A DNA stretch of 49,788 nucleotides from Mycoemilia scoparia (GCA_027575805.1 JANBPU010000117.1:1-49788), one strand, 5' to 3'. Numbered from the stretch's first letter, positions 33,935 to 44,123 are shown. The notes: generated by a model not told the origin, from the sequence alone. Program-made: numbers and translations.

Positions 33935-34624
33935 TAGTGATGTAGGCGTTAGTTTGTAGAAAGGGATTGATGAAGGTTATATGTATAGTTATTAATGTAT
34001 TTAGTTGGCATGCAGTCAAAATGTCACTAAGTATGGTTCTAGCTGTTCATAATTGTTTCCATAAATTTCTATTTTTTTGTTTTACAGCAATAAAAAAGTT
34101 TGAAAACAATCTTGATCTATTTGTAACTTGAAGAACTCATCCCAGAACCTTGTAAACATTGATTTAAAAAAGTAGGAATTGTATATACTAAGACTATGGC
34201 TAGTAATATATTTTGTATTGACAGTGAAGCAATTCTCCCATATTTCAAACAAGAAGTTTCTAGCTTTACTTGCCTGTATATTGGAAACTTGTATTTCTAT
34301 TACTATTTTTTTGGAAGGTGGAAAGAAATAAATAGAGTATTTTGAGTGTGTGTAAAACTTGGGCAATATCAATCGATGTGATAAAATAAAAGTAAAAGGT
34401 TATGATGTAGCCAAAATTCAAAATAAAATAATAATTTTTATAACATAATAATAACCATGATAAAAATACAGTTCAACTTTTTTACAAAATAAATGGGTAT
34501 ATATATATATATATCAAAAATATTTATCCTACCAATCAAAATTCTTAAATCAATAAACTCTGTTGCTTTAAGTAACCAGTTTGTCACAAAAACTAAATTG
34601 TGCCATACCTATTGAACTAAACAA

Positions 34625-34755
34625 AATGGTAAAAATTTACAAATATTAGAGAGTTTGGTAGAAATAAATGGGTTATCAAACTTGGCCTAATCATCATCTA
34701 TTTGATATGCAACTCCTGGGGGGAGAATCTATTTTGCCAAAGGCCTTGTAGATAT
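34625..34755 (-). mobile_element. MITE2 copy
   Basis: Reverse-orientation copy: ATGGTAAAAATTTACAAAT, then GAAATAAATGGGTTATCAAA, TTGGCCTAATCAT, GCAACTCCTGGGG and CCAAAGGCCTTGTAGATAT. It aligns along its length with 36001-36142 reversed. Confidence 0.65.
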
Positions 34756-34761
34756 TGAACA

Positions 34762-34895
34762 TATGGTGAAAATTCACTAATGAACAAAAATACGATGTGG
34801 AGAAATAATTCCTCAGATTTTTCCCGCCAAAGGTCATCTTGCTATGCAACTCATTGGAACCCACCATTTTTGTCTAATATTTTGTAAAACTAAAC
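34762..34895 (-). mobile_element. MITE2 copy, degraded, head-to-tail with the previous one
   Basis: Starts CATATGGTGAAAATTCACTAATGA directly after the preceding copy. It continues with a weaker match (GGAGAAATAATTCCTC, then CGCCAAAGGTCATCTTGC). The tandem placement suggests insertion next to an existing element. Confidence 0.45.
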
Positions 34896-34919
34896 CAGTT
34901 TGGCTACAAAATCATAGAG

Positions 34920-34927
34920 TATAAATA
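34920..34927 (+). promoter_or_regulatory. TATA box of membrane-protein gene 2
   Basis: TATAAATA about 190 bp before the ATG at 35113, followed by a C-rich leader with CACACA tracts. Confidence 0.45.
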
Positions 34928-35112
34928 AACAGACACATCTCCTAAAACCAAGGAGTCCTCCCTTCCCTACTTATGACATTTTTCCAACTACCAACGCCCA
35001 CACATACACTTCCCCTTTTCCCACTTTTTCAAAAAATAACAGTTCCCACATCCTCCTACATACACACACCTCATCTCCCTTTCCCAAGCCAAAGGAAAAT
35101 CCATCATTCTTC

Positions 35113-35784
35113 ATGCTAACCTCACTGGTGATAGCTTGTTACAATCTCTTTATGAGTTTGTACAGCAGCAATACCTTCAACACCATACTCCCAGCTCCAA
35201 AACAGCAACCTCTGCACTATAACATTATCAGCATCTTCGCAATCTTTATCATCCGTAAATTGTATTTATTCATTGAACACAAACACCAAGGCACTATCAA
35301 GGTTCTCGAGCGTATCAATAATGGTCGCACACTACTCCATGATGCCTTTAAATTGGTCGACACTGTATTGGCCTTTTGGTTATCAAGCGGAAATCTCATC
35401 CCGTTGATAATTTCAACCAACTCGTTATATGAAGTTGGATACAATATTATGAAGAGAGGCATGTGTGAAAACCAAGAAGCTTTTACGCATCAATTATTTG
35501 GAGCTATTTTCTGTGCGGGATACATGAGCTTTATGACTGGAATACTCGATGTGTTCTTTTATGTTCTCTTGTGCTATTTCCAAGCTGTTTTGTTGATTAG
35601 AATTGGGACTGGTAAAGATTATGAAGGGCTTTCTCCTCTTTTCAAAGTTCCATCCATAGACCTTGTGGTTGCATATAAGCCAGTCTATGTTTTATTTACT
35701 TTTCAATATGCTTGGTGGTTGTGGATAAATGCAGAGGTGCTTAGGAGCTCGCTTAATCAAAAATGGATGAGAGACGAATTGTGA
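35113..35784 (+). CDS. Tandem membrane-protein family, member 2 (223 aa)
   Basis: A single-exon hydrophobic protein of 223 aa clearly related to the next gene. The N-termini match (LVIACYNLFM versus LVFCYNLIMG). The signature DAFKLVDTVLAFWLSSGN is followed by PLIIS, then GYNIMKRG. The second hydrophobic block reads FGAIFCAGYMSFMTGILDVF, then FQAVLLIRI. About five membrane helices are expected, with a basic loop (FIEHKHQGTIKVLERIN) between the first and the signature. The C-terminus is polar and charged (WMRDEL), as in member 3 (LMKEEL). The 3' flank also resembles that of member 3 (AGAGTACA, then GAATTTATTTA). No known family is recognised, and a function cannot be inferred from the sequence. 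Confidence 0.75.
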   Translation: MLTSLVIACYNLFMSLYSSNTFNTILPAPKQQPLHYNIISIFAIFIIRKLYLFIEHKHQGTIKVLERINNGRTLLHDAFKLVDTVLAFWLSSGNLIPLIISTNSLYEVGYNIMKRGMCENQEAFTHQLFGAIFCAGYMSFMTGILDVFFYVLLCYFQAVLLIRIGTGKDYEGLSPLFKVPSIDLVVAYKPVYVLFTFQYAWWLWINAEVLRSSLNQKWMRDEL

Positions 35785-36000
35785 GTAGGAGACAGATTTA
35801 GAGTACACGTTGTTGGCAAAGAATTTATTTAGCAATTTTGACTTCTGCTAAATAGTTGTGTCAACATGTTGTACCAAATGTGTGGTTCATTTATTTGGGT
35901 TTCTTTCTTTTTGTATTTGCTTGTAAGTTGGTTTAAATCAATAAATTTACTTGGAAGAAAAGTTTGGCTTTACTATTTAAATTTTAAAATGTTTTTACGA

Positions 36001-36142
36001 TATGGCCATATTTCACAAGGCCTTAGGCAAAGTGCCCCCTCCCCAGGAGTTGCATACAAAATGGTGCTGATTATTAGACCAAAATATGATAACCCATTTA
36101 TGCCTGCCATAGATTCGATCACTTGTGAATTTTCACCATATG
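36001..36142 (+). mobile_element. MITE2 copy (full length), overlapping a MITE1 end
   Basis: Left end ATATGGCCATATTTCACAAGG, right end CACTTGTGAATTTTCACCATAT. The two ends are imperfect inverted repeats of each other. Interior words (CCCCAGGAGTTGCATA, ATTAGACCAAAATATG, ACCCATTTATGCCTGCC) match the other copies. The last bases are shared with the first bases of the MITE1 copy that follows directly. Confidence 0.75.
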
Positions 36143-36259
36143 GGCAATAATTTTTGAAGGGTAAATTTCGGTGACTGATGATTATAGGCACACAATCACA
36201 GCCAAATGTATGTCCAGTTTTACTATTAAACTTTCACTCTTCAAAAATTATTACTCATA
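36139..36259 (+). mobile_element. MITE1 copy
   Basis: Left end TATGGGCAATAATTTTTGAAG, right end CTTCAAAAATTATTACTCATA. The interior partly rearranged or inverted relative to the other copies (ACAGCCAAATG, then TCCAGTTTTACTA is the complement of the usual TAGTAAAACTGG and CATTTGGCTGT). Confidence 0.8.
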
Positions 36260-36622
36260 TGGGAAGATTTCGTTGGTGATAAGGCGAGAAAAATTAAAGT
36301 GGGTACCCATCAGATTTTGGCTTCACCAGCAGTCGTCGCACAAGCAATTCTTGAAGATTGATTTGTGTATAAGACTGTGGAAAATTTGACAATATGCAAA
36401 TTTTAAAAATTCTAAACTTTCCTTATAATAAGAACCGTATTCACATACTACGTAAAAAATTATTTAGAGCATTCGTAATAAAAGAACACCACGGTCTTTT
36501 TTCTAAAAAACTAGAAATGATGCAACCAATCAAAATTCCTTAATTAGTCACACCAATTATTTTGTATAAAGCAGATAGTCTACCACAAATTACAATTACC
36601 ATTCCCGCTCTTAAGAAATATA

Positions 36623-36728
36623 TATGGGCAATAATCTTTGAAGGGTGAAAGTTTACTAGTAAAACTGGGCATCCATTTGGCTGTGATTGCCCCTATAAAT
36701 ATTCACCCTTCAAAAATTATTGCCCATA
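36623..36728 (+). mobile_element. MITE1 copy whose right end abuts a TATA box
   Basis: 106 bp with left end TATGGGCAATAATCTTTGAAG and right end CTTCAAAAATTATTGCCCATA. It is flanked by TATATA on both sides. The interior (AGTTTACTAGTAAAACTGG, CATTTGGCTGTGATTGCCC) is canonical. The downstream flank is the TATATATAAAGG of the next gene's promoter. Confidence 0.85.
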
Positions 36729-36738
36729 TATATAAAGG
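36727..36738 (+). promoter_or_regulatory. TATA box of membrane-protein gene 3, at the MITE1 border
   Basis: TATATATAAAGG starts inside the last two bases of the MITE1 copy and continues into its flank. It is 155-166 bp before the ATG at 36893, within the range of the other two family members. Confidence 0.5.
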
Positions 36739-36892
36739 CATGCAATTCACACAAAAATAACAATTTAAAATCATCTTTCAAATTCATTTTGCTCAAACAT
36801 ATCCTCAGGCTACAAACACAAGCTTGCTACACACACACATATCCTCTCTCTTTCTCATTTCCTAAGCTAGAAAACTATTTTCTCTCTTCACC

Positions 36893-37645
36893 ATGTACGC
36901 CTCATCTCTGGTCTTTTGTTACAACCTTATCATGGGTCAGTACAAAAGCAGCAACAACAAGTTCTATGTTGAGGTCTTCCAACTTTTGACAGCAGCGTCT
37001 CCACCATCATCTCTAGGCAATGCCACCATGATACTCAGCATGTCGGCAATTGTACTAGTTTTTGCATGGTACACGTTCATCAAGAAAAAGTATCAAAATA
37101 GCGCACATGTTGTTGCTCATGGCTATACTTTTGGTTCCCGGGTTATTCCCTCCCCCACCACCCCCACAGCTACTACAACTTTTCCTACTGCTGCGGTTGC
37201 TGATATTAGTCTTCAACAGCAACTACTTCAAGATGCTTATAGACTGGCCGACATCGGACTTAGTATCTGGTTATCTGGCAGCAACATCAAACCAATGATT
37301 ATTTCATTTGTTTCTCTGTTGGTGGTTGGATTCAATATTATGAAAAGAAGTTTTCACCAGCCAAACGGTGTTTCACCACAGCAGTTCATGCTTGCAATTT
37401 GTTGCGCAGGATATGTTGGACTGATTACCAAAGTTGCTGACGCGTTTATGGACATCATCTTTGCTTTTTTCCAAGTCATTTTGATGGTCAGAGTTAAAAC
37501 CCATGCTTTAACTGAAATTCCAACTGATCTTTGGTGCTCATATTGCCCAATACTTTTTATTACTGCTGCAAAGTATGTTTTAAGGTTTTGTCCATATCTG
37601 GTCATGAACTTTCCCTTGTTCAAGCTGATGAAAGAAGAGTTGTGA
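36893..37645 (+). CDS. Tandem membrane-protein family, member 3 (250 aa)
   Basis: A single-exon ATG frame of 250 aa and the closest relative of the gene before it. The shared order is an N-terminal hydrophobic segment (LVFCYNLIMG), a second helix (ILSMSAIVLVFAWYTFIKKK), a low-complexity Pro/Thr linker specific to this member (SPTTPTATTTFPTAA), and the signature DAYRLADIGLSIWLSGSN. PMIIS, GFNIMKRS, CCAGYVGLITKVADAF and FQVILMVRV follow, with a charged C-terminus (KLMKEEL). About five or six membrane helices are expected. No recognised domain. The gene follows a MITE-dense promoter region, and its 3' flank resembles that of member 2. Function unknown. Confidence 0.75.
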   Translation: MYASSLVFCYNLIMGQYKSSNNKFYVEVFQLLTAASPPSSLGNATMILSMSAIVLVFAWYTFIKKKYQNSAHVVAHGYTFGSRVIPSPTTPTATTTFPTAAVADISLQQQLLQDAYRLADIGLSIWLSGSNIKPMIISFVSLLVVGFNIMKRSFHQPNGVSPQQFMLAICCAGYVGLITKVADAFMDIIFAFFQVILMVRVKTHALTEIPTDLWCSYCPILFITAAKYVLRFCPYLVMNFPLFKLMKEEL

Positions 37646-38857
37646 AGGAATGGGCAAGAGAGAGAGGGAGGAAAAGTTAGAGAGTACATGATTTTGGTGA
37701 ATTTATTTAATAATTAACATTATTGAATAGGTTGCCAATGTTTTGTGCTGACTATTTGTGTGAGGTTGTTTTTTAGCTTTGCTTTTGTTTGTATGTTGTA
37801 TGTATTGCAATAAACTTTTTTGAAAGGTAATATTGCTGGTAATTCTTGAGTATCTTTTGGTGGCGAATAATTATACAGGTGCAATTGCAGTTGGTTATCA
37901 AATAGAGTCATCCTTCAAAAATAACCAATTATATACTCATTCTCTTTCATATACAATTAGAGAATCTCAGTTTGGCTTCAAGCCTTTGCTCAATAGTGGA
38001 ATATAGCCCTTATGAGCTGCACCTGGCTTTTATTTTTCTTATATATATATATACCTTTTTGCTATTGCAGCATCCCTATCCCTAGAAAAGGTGCATCTGC
38101 TACTTTGCAAGCACAAATTGGGGGAGGGAAGCGAAATATACTAAACAATAAAAACTAAACTAAAACTGATGAAATTTGGGTGGGAATCCCACTATTTCGT
38201 TTGGCTTTCACCCAAACTTTAAATTTATTGTTTATAGTAGGGGCAAAGATTGAAGGTTCCTGAAAGTAATAATAGATTTCATTCTTCAATCAGACTCAGA
38301 GCCATTCTGAACCTATGCAGATGAATAAGTACATATATATTTAGTTGCCCTTATAATTGATATAACCTTTGGTTCATATTAATATATTTCACTTTTGATA
38401 TCGTTCTACTCTCAACATCTATAATTGATATATTTTTTAATGTTTGCAAATTATCCAGAAATGCTTTTTGATTTAAGCTGGATCGAATGTGTTATCCCCT
38501 AACCCAACTTGGAACTTCAGGATTGACTCCAGATCCCATTTTCATTGTGGCAATTCGCCAAATAATGAATTGCTTGATTTGATATAATTTATTAATGATG
38601 TGTATAGGGACTTTGATTACGCTTAACCCTAACACGAAAGCCACAAACAATACACTGAGCTAACCATTGGACAGACACTTTTACAAGAAGTAATATCAGA
38701 AGTGAGAGAGAGAGAGAGAGAGAAATTGCTTCAAAATCTGTTTGGTATGTTGTGTTGTTTGTCTTCTTTGCCCACAAATACTCCTTACTTTATTTTCATT
38801 ACTCTTTCTAATTATATACGCGCCCGTATTTGCTAAACAACTACTTTCTCTTACAAA
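37646..38857. other. Spacer upstream of the DEAD-box gene
   Basis: No gene supported. It carries a half MITE1-like end near 37910 (ATCCTTCAAAAATAACC), an AT run near 38040 and a GA microsatellite at 38704-38723. Confidence 0.5.
38704..38723. repeat. GA microsatellite
   Basis: About ten GA units roughly 135 bp before the start of the DEAD-box helicase gene. It mirrors the CT tract ahead of the CoA-ligase gene. Confidence 0.85.
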
Positions 38858-40425
38858 ATGCATGGCGGATTTTCTCTAGATTTAAAAAAACGTAAGCAAC
38901 AAAGAGAGAATAAAACAAAGCTAGTTTATTTTGACAAAATTTATGGAATTAATAGTTTGAGAGGAGGTTTCAAATATTTGGAAACAACAATTCAAACCAG
39001 ATGCACTAAACCAGATATTTCTTGGTGACGTATTTAACACGCTCAATAAATACTATTGCCTGTTTCTATGTAGCCGTAACCTCACCCACAGCTGCCGATT
39101 CAAAGCCTGCTGATTCTTTGCCTGCTGCTAATGCAACAAATGAAGCACCTGCTGCCAACGCCGAAAGCAACAAGCTTTTCGAATCAGAATCAGAGGTTCA
39201 GATTAAGCTGGCCGATATCCAAGCCGATCCAAATTCTCCATTATATTCGGTCAAATCCTTTGAAGAACTTGGACTGTCACCAGAACTATTGCAAGGCATT
39301 TACGATATGAAATTCATCAAACCATCCAAAATCCAAGAACGTGCCCTTCCCCTATTGCTCAGCAACCCACCCACCAACCTAATCGGGCAATCCCAATCCG
39401 GCACGGGTAAAACTGCTGCATTCGTCTTGACAATCTTGAGCAGAATCGATTACAGTGTTGACAAACCCCAAGCCATTTGTCTCGCACCAGCCCGTGAATT
39501 GGCTCGTCAAATCTATGACGTCATTAGAGAGATGGGTAAATTCACAAAGGCCAAGGTGACATTGGCGGTTAGAGATGAAAACAGCAATGAGCCTATTAAT
39601 GCCCTAGATTCCCACATTGTTGTCGGAACTCCTGGCACTCTCTTTAACATGTGCAAGACCAACCGTCAGCTACTAAAGTCTGTCAAAGTGTTTGTGTTGG
39701 ATGAAGCTGATAACATGTTGGGCAGCCAAGGACTTAGTGACCAGTGCATTCGTATCAAATCTTTCGTTCCCAGAGATGCTCAATACATTCTGTTTTCGGC
39801 TACATTCCCTGATCAGATCCAGCTGTTTGCTAGCAAGTTTGCTGCTCCCAAGGCTAACGAGATGCTTCTAAAGGCCCAAGAAGTAACAGTCAAGGATATT
39901 AGACAATACTATATCAGCTGTACACCAGATCGCAAACTTGAAGTGTTGGCTATGCTTTATGACTTAATGTCGCTAAGCCAGAGTATCATTTTTGCTCATC
40001 GTCGCGATACTGCAGACAACATCATGAAGCTTATGGAAGAGAAGGGAAACACTGTGGTTTCGCTTCACGGAAAGCAAGATACAGCTGAGCGTGATCGTAT
40101 TATGGATGAGTTTAGAGAAGGAAAGATCAAGGTTTTGGTGTCCACCAATGTTATTTCTCGTGGTATTGATGTGGCCCAAGTTAGCATGGTCGTCAACTAT
40201 GATATGCCTATGGATGCAGCTGGTCGGGCTGATACTGAGACTTATGTCCATCGTATCGGTCGTACGGGTAGATTTGGTCGTTCGGGCGTTAGCGTTAATA
40301 TTATTGATGGGGCATCTAGTTTGGAGGTTCAACAGTTTATTGAAAATGAATTGGATATCAAAGTCAAGGAGGTTTCGTTTGATGATTGGGAAGAAGCTGA
40401 AAAGACACTTCGTAAAGCTTTATAA
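38858..40425 (+). CDS. dbp5: DEAD-box RNA helicase, DDX19/Dbp5 type (mRNA export)
   Basis: Dbp5/DDX19 is an ATPase that strips proteins from mRNA at the cytoplasmic face of the nuclear pore. All helicase motifs are present and intact: Q motif (FEELGLSPELL, then KIQERALP), motif I QSQSGTGKT (about residue 117-125), Ia PARELARQ, Ib TPG, II DEAD (221-224), III SAT, IV IIFAHRR, V STNVISRGID and VI HRIGRTGRFGR. The KFIKPSKIQ segment and the NVISRGIDV region favour Dbp5 over eIF4A. A short first exon (38858-38891) joined at GTAAGC and a TATGTAG acceptor to 39074-40425 gives 461 aa starting MHGGFSLDLKK. The second exon has no ATG at its 5' end, which supports the splice. The start exon is the weakest part of the model. 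Confidence 0.9.
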
Positions 40426-41411
40426 ATTTTCAGTGGCTGTGTGTGTGACAAAAGTTTTATATATTGTTGGTTGTGTAGAAGAGAAAGGCTAAAAAGAATG
40501 TTGCGACTTGCATACTTACTTTGCGTAAACTACACTATAGTTATGTCCTTGTGTTTAGTCTAATCATTCATTGTTAAGCTAATCCTTTATTTTTGTTGTT
40601 GCTTTTTTTTGGGAGAGCCAAATACATCTAATATATGGTGAAAATTCACAAGTGATCAAGTGTATATGGTGGACAGAAATGGGTCCTCCATATTTTGGCT
40701 CAATCATTGAATATTCAATATGCACCTTCTGGAGGTGGGGGACCTACTTTTGTTTAACCCCTTGTCAATTCTGACCAGATACATAACTTCAAACCTATCA
40801 GTTAAAAGCCAAGAATTAAATATTGTAACACACTTGGCATTAAATAATTTATGAGTAATAAAATGAATTTAAACACCATTTGTTAATGTGGCTTTGAATT
40901 AGCAACTGAATCATGTTTAGGCTTATTAAACAATACATGACTTCTTTCAATTGCATTCATTCATTTATTTATTTGTTGATCTCAATCCAAAAAGAGACGG
41001 AATAGAGCCGTGCCTATGATAGGATATCATTTAAATTAAAATTCTTTGGATATTTCTGGCTTGAATCATCTTTATACGATTTTTAAGTCTCTCTGTGTCA
41101 TCATAACGAGGCTCGAAAATGTTGAAATGCTTTGCATACTTTTATATTAATAATTCTTTATATTTAAACTTGGCTGTATATAGGTTTGCTACAGTCTTTG
41201 ACTTTTATTTCCCACTCATGCAAAGAAATACAAAGCACATACATTCACCCGGCTCAATCTAGTTATCAACTCTTTAAGTTGTCCATCGTCACAACTTAAG
41301 CCTCTGGAAAAAACTCGAGGTCTAATACAAATATAAATATATTTCAACTATACGCCTACTGGAAGACCTGATTATTCCTACATTAACTACTCACTAAAAT
41401 CTACAGCCAAA
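40426..41411. other. Spacer with a full MITE2 copy
   Basis: Apart from the MITE2 copy at 40634-40780 and a TATA-like TATAAATA at 41332-41339 (80 bp before the ATG at 41412), I see nothing in this AT-rich stretch. Confidence 0.55.
40634..40780 (-). mobile_element. MITE2 copy (full length)
   Basis: Reverse-orientation copy starting ATATGGTGAAAATTCACAAG and continuing AGAAATGGGTCCTCC, ATTTTGGCTCAATCATTGA, CACCTTCTGGAGG, and ending near CCCCTTGTCAATTCTG. Confidence 0.7.
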
Positions 41412-43950
41412 ATGACCAAATCAACCTTTATTGACAACATCTTAGTTCCTGTAAACTCATTGCAGTCATCCGGGGAACAAATAAACGACCAAAACTTGCC
41501 CTGCCCCAAATTATTTATTGAACAGATTCTGGGATTTGAGTTGAGAAGTTTGGAAATAGACAAGAGCAAGGTAGAGACCATTGAGCCAAATTATGAAACT
41601 TATCGCAGCATGATTGAGTTGGTTGAAAGTATAAAGAATGCCACTACTATGTTGTCAATAATTCACCCTAATGAAAGTGCTAGAGAGTTCTTTGATAACC
41701 TCCATATATACATAAAGGTAAACGGGAGGAAAAGGGGTTATACAGACTCATTTTTAAAAATCAACAACATATAACAAATAAGGCTGGCTTAATAATGTGA
41801 TGATGGTTGTAGGATGCGCTTTATTCTGGAGATGCCATGAAAAACAGTATAACAACTTTATACGACTTTGTCTATGATGTCGAAGTAGACAACGATAATA
41901 AACATAGCCTCGAAGAAAGCTTGAAAAAGGTCCTGGTGTTTTTCAAGATCTTTGGCCTTTACAACATTAAGTTTGGTTTAAACACGGATATTCGAAGCTA
42001 CTTTGATTATACTAGTCAAGTGGAAAGCTGGTTTAGAAAGATAGCTGATCGCCCGGAAACAGGCAAGCAATGAAATCATCTATATACAAGCCAATTTAGG
42101 TCCTAAATAGTCCAGTCCTAATGTGCGCAAATATACGTTTATAATTATACAGTCATTAGACGTAGGGAGCTCTACAATACTCTTTTATATAGCGAGAACG
42201 AGTCGGATAGAAAACAGGCTTGGTTGGAAGCACATAAGCTGATTGACTACACTGATTACATAAAGGTAAACTCATAACTTTTATTGTTATTAAAAAAGCT
42301 ATGAATATCTCGCTATAAAATAGTTGACTGTGTAATTATGTATAGACTATAAATGATTTGAATCTTCGAGCAAATGTAAGTATCAGAAATTTTGTTTAAT
42401 GCTCCAAATACATAAATGTTATGAAATCAAGAGGATGCTAACAATGGTACATTTTTATATTATAGTGCTGCTATTATCATGACCACTTTGATTACATCCT
42501 TGCCAATTCTGTGCTCCAAGAAAGACATGGGTTCATGGATGAAGTTGATCGGATGATCAAAAGCATGATGCCACAGTACAATAGATTATTAAACACAATA
42601 TCCACTACCACAAGCATCCAAAGCAGTCAAGAAGCCGCTGTATCACCACAACTGGCTAATCCCGAAACAACTCCTCCAAAGATAAAGTTTTGGAATTTCA
42701 GTTACCTACTAGACAAATTCCAAAACAATGATGATAACTTTAGACTAGCAAAGATGGTTAAGAATGGAACCTACACGCTTTCAAAAGTGATCAATGCTGC
42801 TATAAACATTTTCACGTCATCTACAGGATACGATATCAGAGTTGACAACAGGCCAGAGCATTTGGTATGGGCAAGCAATGTTGTAAAATACAATGTCACT
42901 TATAAAGATAGCGATGAAAATAGCAGTGGTGATCCACAAATGGTCATCTACATGGATATTTACAAAAACAACAGACAACAATTTTGTCACTTTGAATATA
43001 TCCACCAAAGCAATAACAACAACAATAGCAGCAGCAGCAGTGATAGTAACGGTGTGCCTTGTATAATAATGTACCTTCCACTTATAAATGACAACAATGC
43101 TCAGCCAGAATCCAAAGATATTAGATTTGGTGATGTCCAAACAATATTCAAAATGTTTGGTAAAGCAGCCTACTACACTGTCTTTCAACCCAATTTCCTG
43201 CCTAGCCACCGCCAAATTCCGCCCGACACAAGAGTTACGGAAAACCCCGATTTCCAAATCGAATTCTTCAAACAAATATTCGCCAGCACGGCTTACGAGC
43301 CCAATGTCCTTAAAAACATTATATCATCGACTCATCAGCTGACAATGATCTCCCCCAACTCAAATAACGCGGCATTTGAGCACGCGTCAAAACAATTGAA
43401 ATATTTGGAAAGAAAGGATAGTATTATTAATGGAATGAAGGGACTAGTGGCATGGAAGTTTGCTGAATACATGTACTCGGAAGTTTATTCGGCTGATGTG
43501 CCCAAGGAAAAGCTGTGCAAAGCCTATCACGACCTCTGTAGCGAATATTTGTCACTTGAATATGATGATTATGGTGGCGGTAGTGGTGTTCTTGATAACG
43601 ACAGCAAATGGGAGAATATTACAACTCCGTTTACAGAAAATACGGGATTTTTACAGCTGAGATATTTGCCAAGTTATCATTTTGGCCTGTGTGCTAAATT
43701 GGTTCATGCAAACATATATTGTAAAATACAACAACACATCCAATTACAGAGCACCAGTAGTAACAGCAGCAGCGATATGGTCGGCATGTTGATGGAATTT
43801 ATGCTTAACCTATGTAATAACATCATATCCTCCAGGAATCATGAAGAGAATAATGGTGGCGGCGAGCTTGATAAGAGTTTCTCGACTCAACTAACTACTT
43901 TGCTTCAGTCCTGCATAGATTTGAATATATTTGAAAAGTATAATTTTTAG
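41412..43950 (+). CDS. M3-family pseudopeptidase paralogue 3 (727 aa)
   Basis: Exons 41412-41717, 41813-42062, 42153-42265, 42346-42375 and 42466-43950 join in phase. A 30-nt exon (TINDLNLRAN) is split off here, which is fused to its neighbour in paralogues 1 and 2. Family landmarks: LFIEQILGFELRSLE, NATTMLSIIHPNESAREFF, KVLVFFKIFGLYNIKF, LYNTLLYSENESDRKQAWLE, HFDYILANSVLQERHGFM, KFWNFSYLLDKF, MVIYMDIYKN and the active-site helix VQTIFKMFGKAAYY. HExxH is replaced by KMFGK (residues 462-466), so zinc binding and catalysis are not expected. Intron 2 has a GC donor (AG then GCAAGC at 42063). There is no targeting presequence. It converges on the GT25 gene, with only 173 bp between the two stop codons. 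Ser/Asn runs mark variable loops. Confidence 0.8.
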
Positions 43951-44123
43951 ACCAAACTACGGTGCTACTGTACCAGCATTTCACAGTGACTCTGAAATTC
44001 CCTTAAACAATTTGACATTTGTTTTATTATTTTAGCTTCTCTTTTTCTTACAGTTGACTTTAATGTTTTGCTACTGTTCTTATTATAAACATATATTATG
44101 AACCAAACCCAAGCTACCAAAAA

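Larger units (their letters stand above)
33935..35112. other. Spacer with two adjacent MITE2 copies
   Basis: Gene-free DNA between members 1 and 2 of the membrane-protein cluster. It contains MITE2 copies at about 34625-34755 and 34762-34895, a TA run at about 34498-34513, the TATA box at 34920-34927 and a C-rich leader. Confidence 0.6.
35785..36892. other. Spacer packed with MITE copies
   Basis: Between members 2 and 3 of the cluster. In order it contains MITE2 (36001-36142), MITE1 (36139-36259), MITE1 (36623-36728) and the TATA box of the third gene. The open frames at 35866-36150 and 36171-36389 run through these elements and are not genes. Confidence 0.7.
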
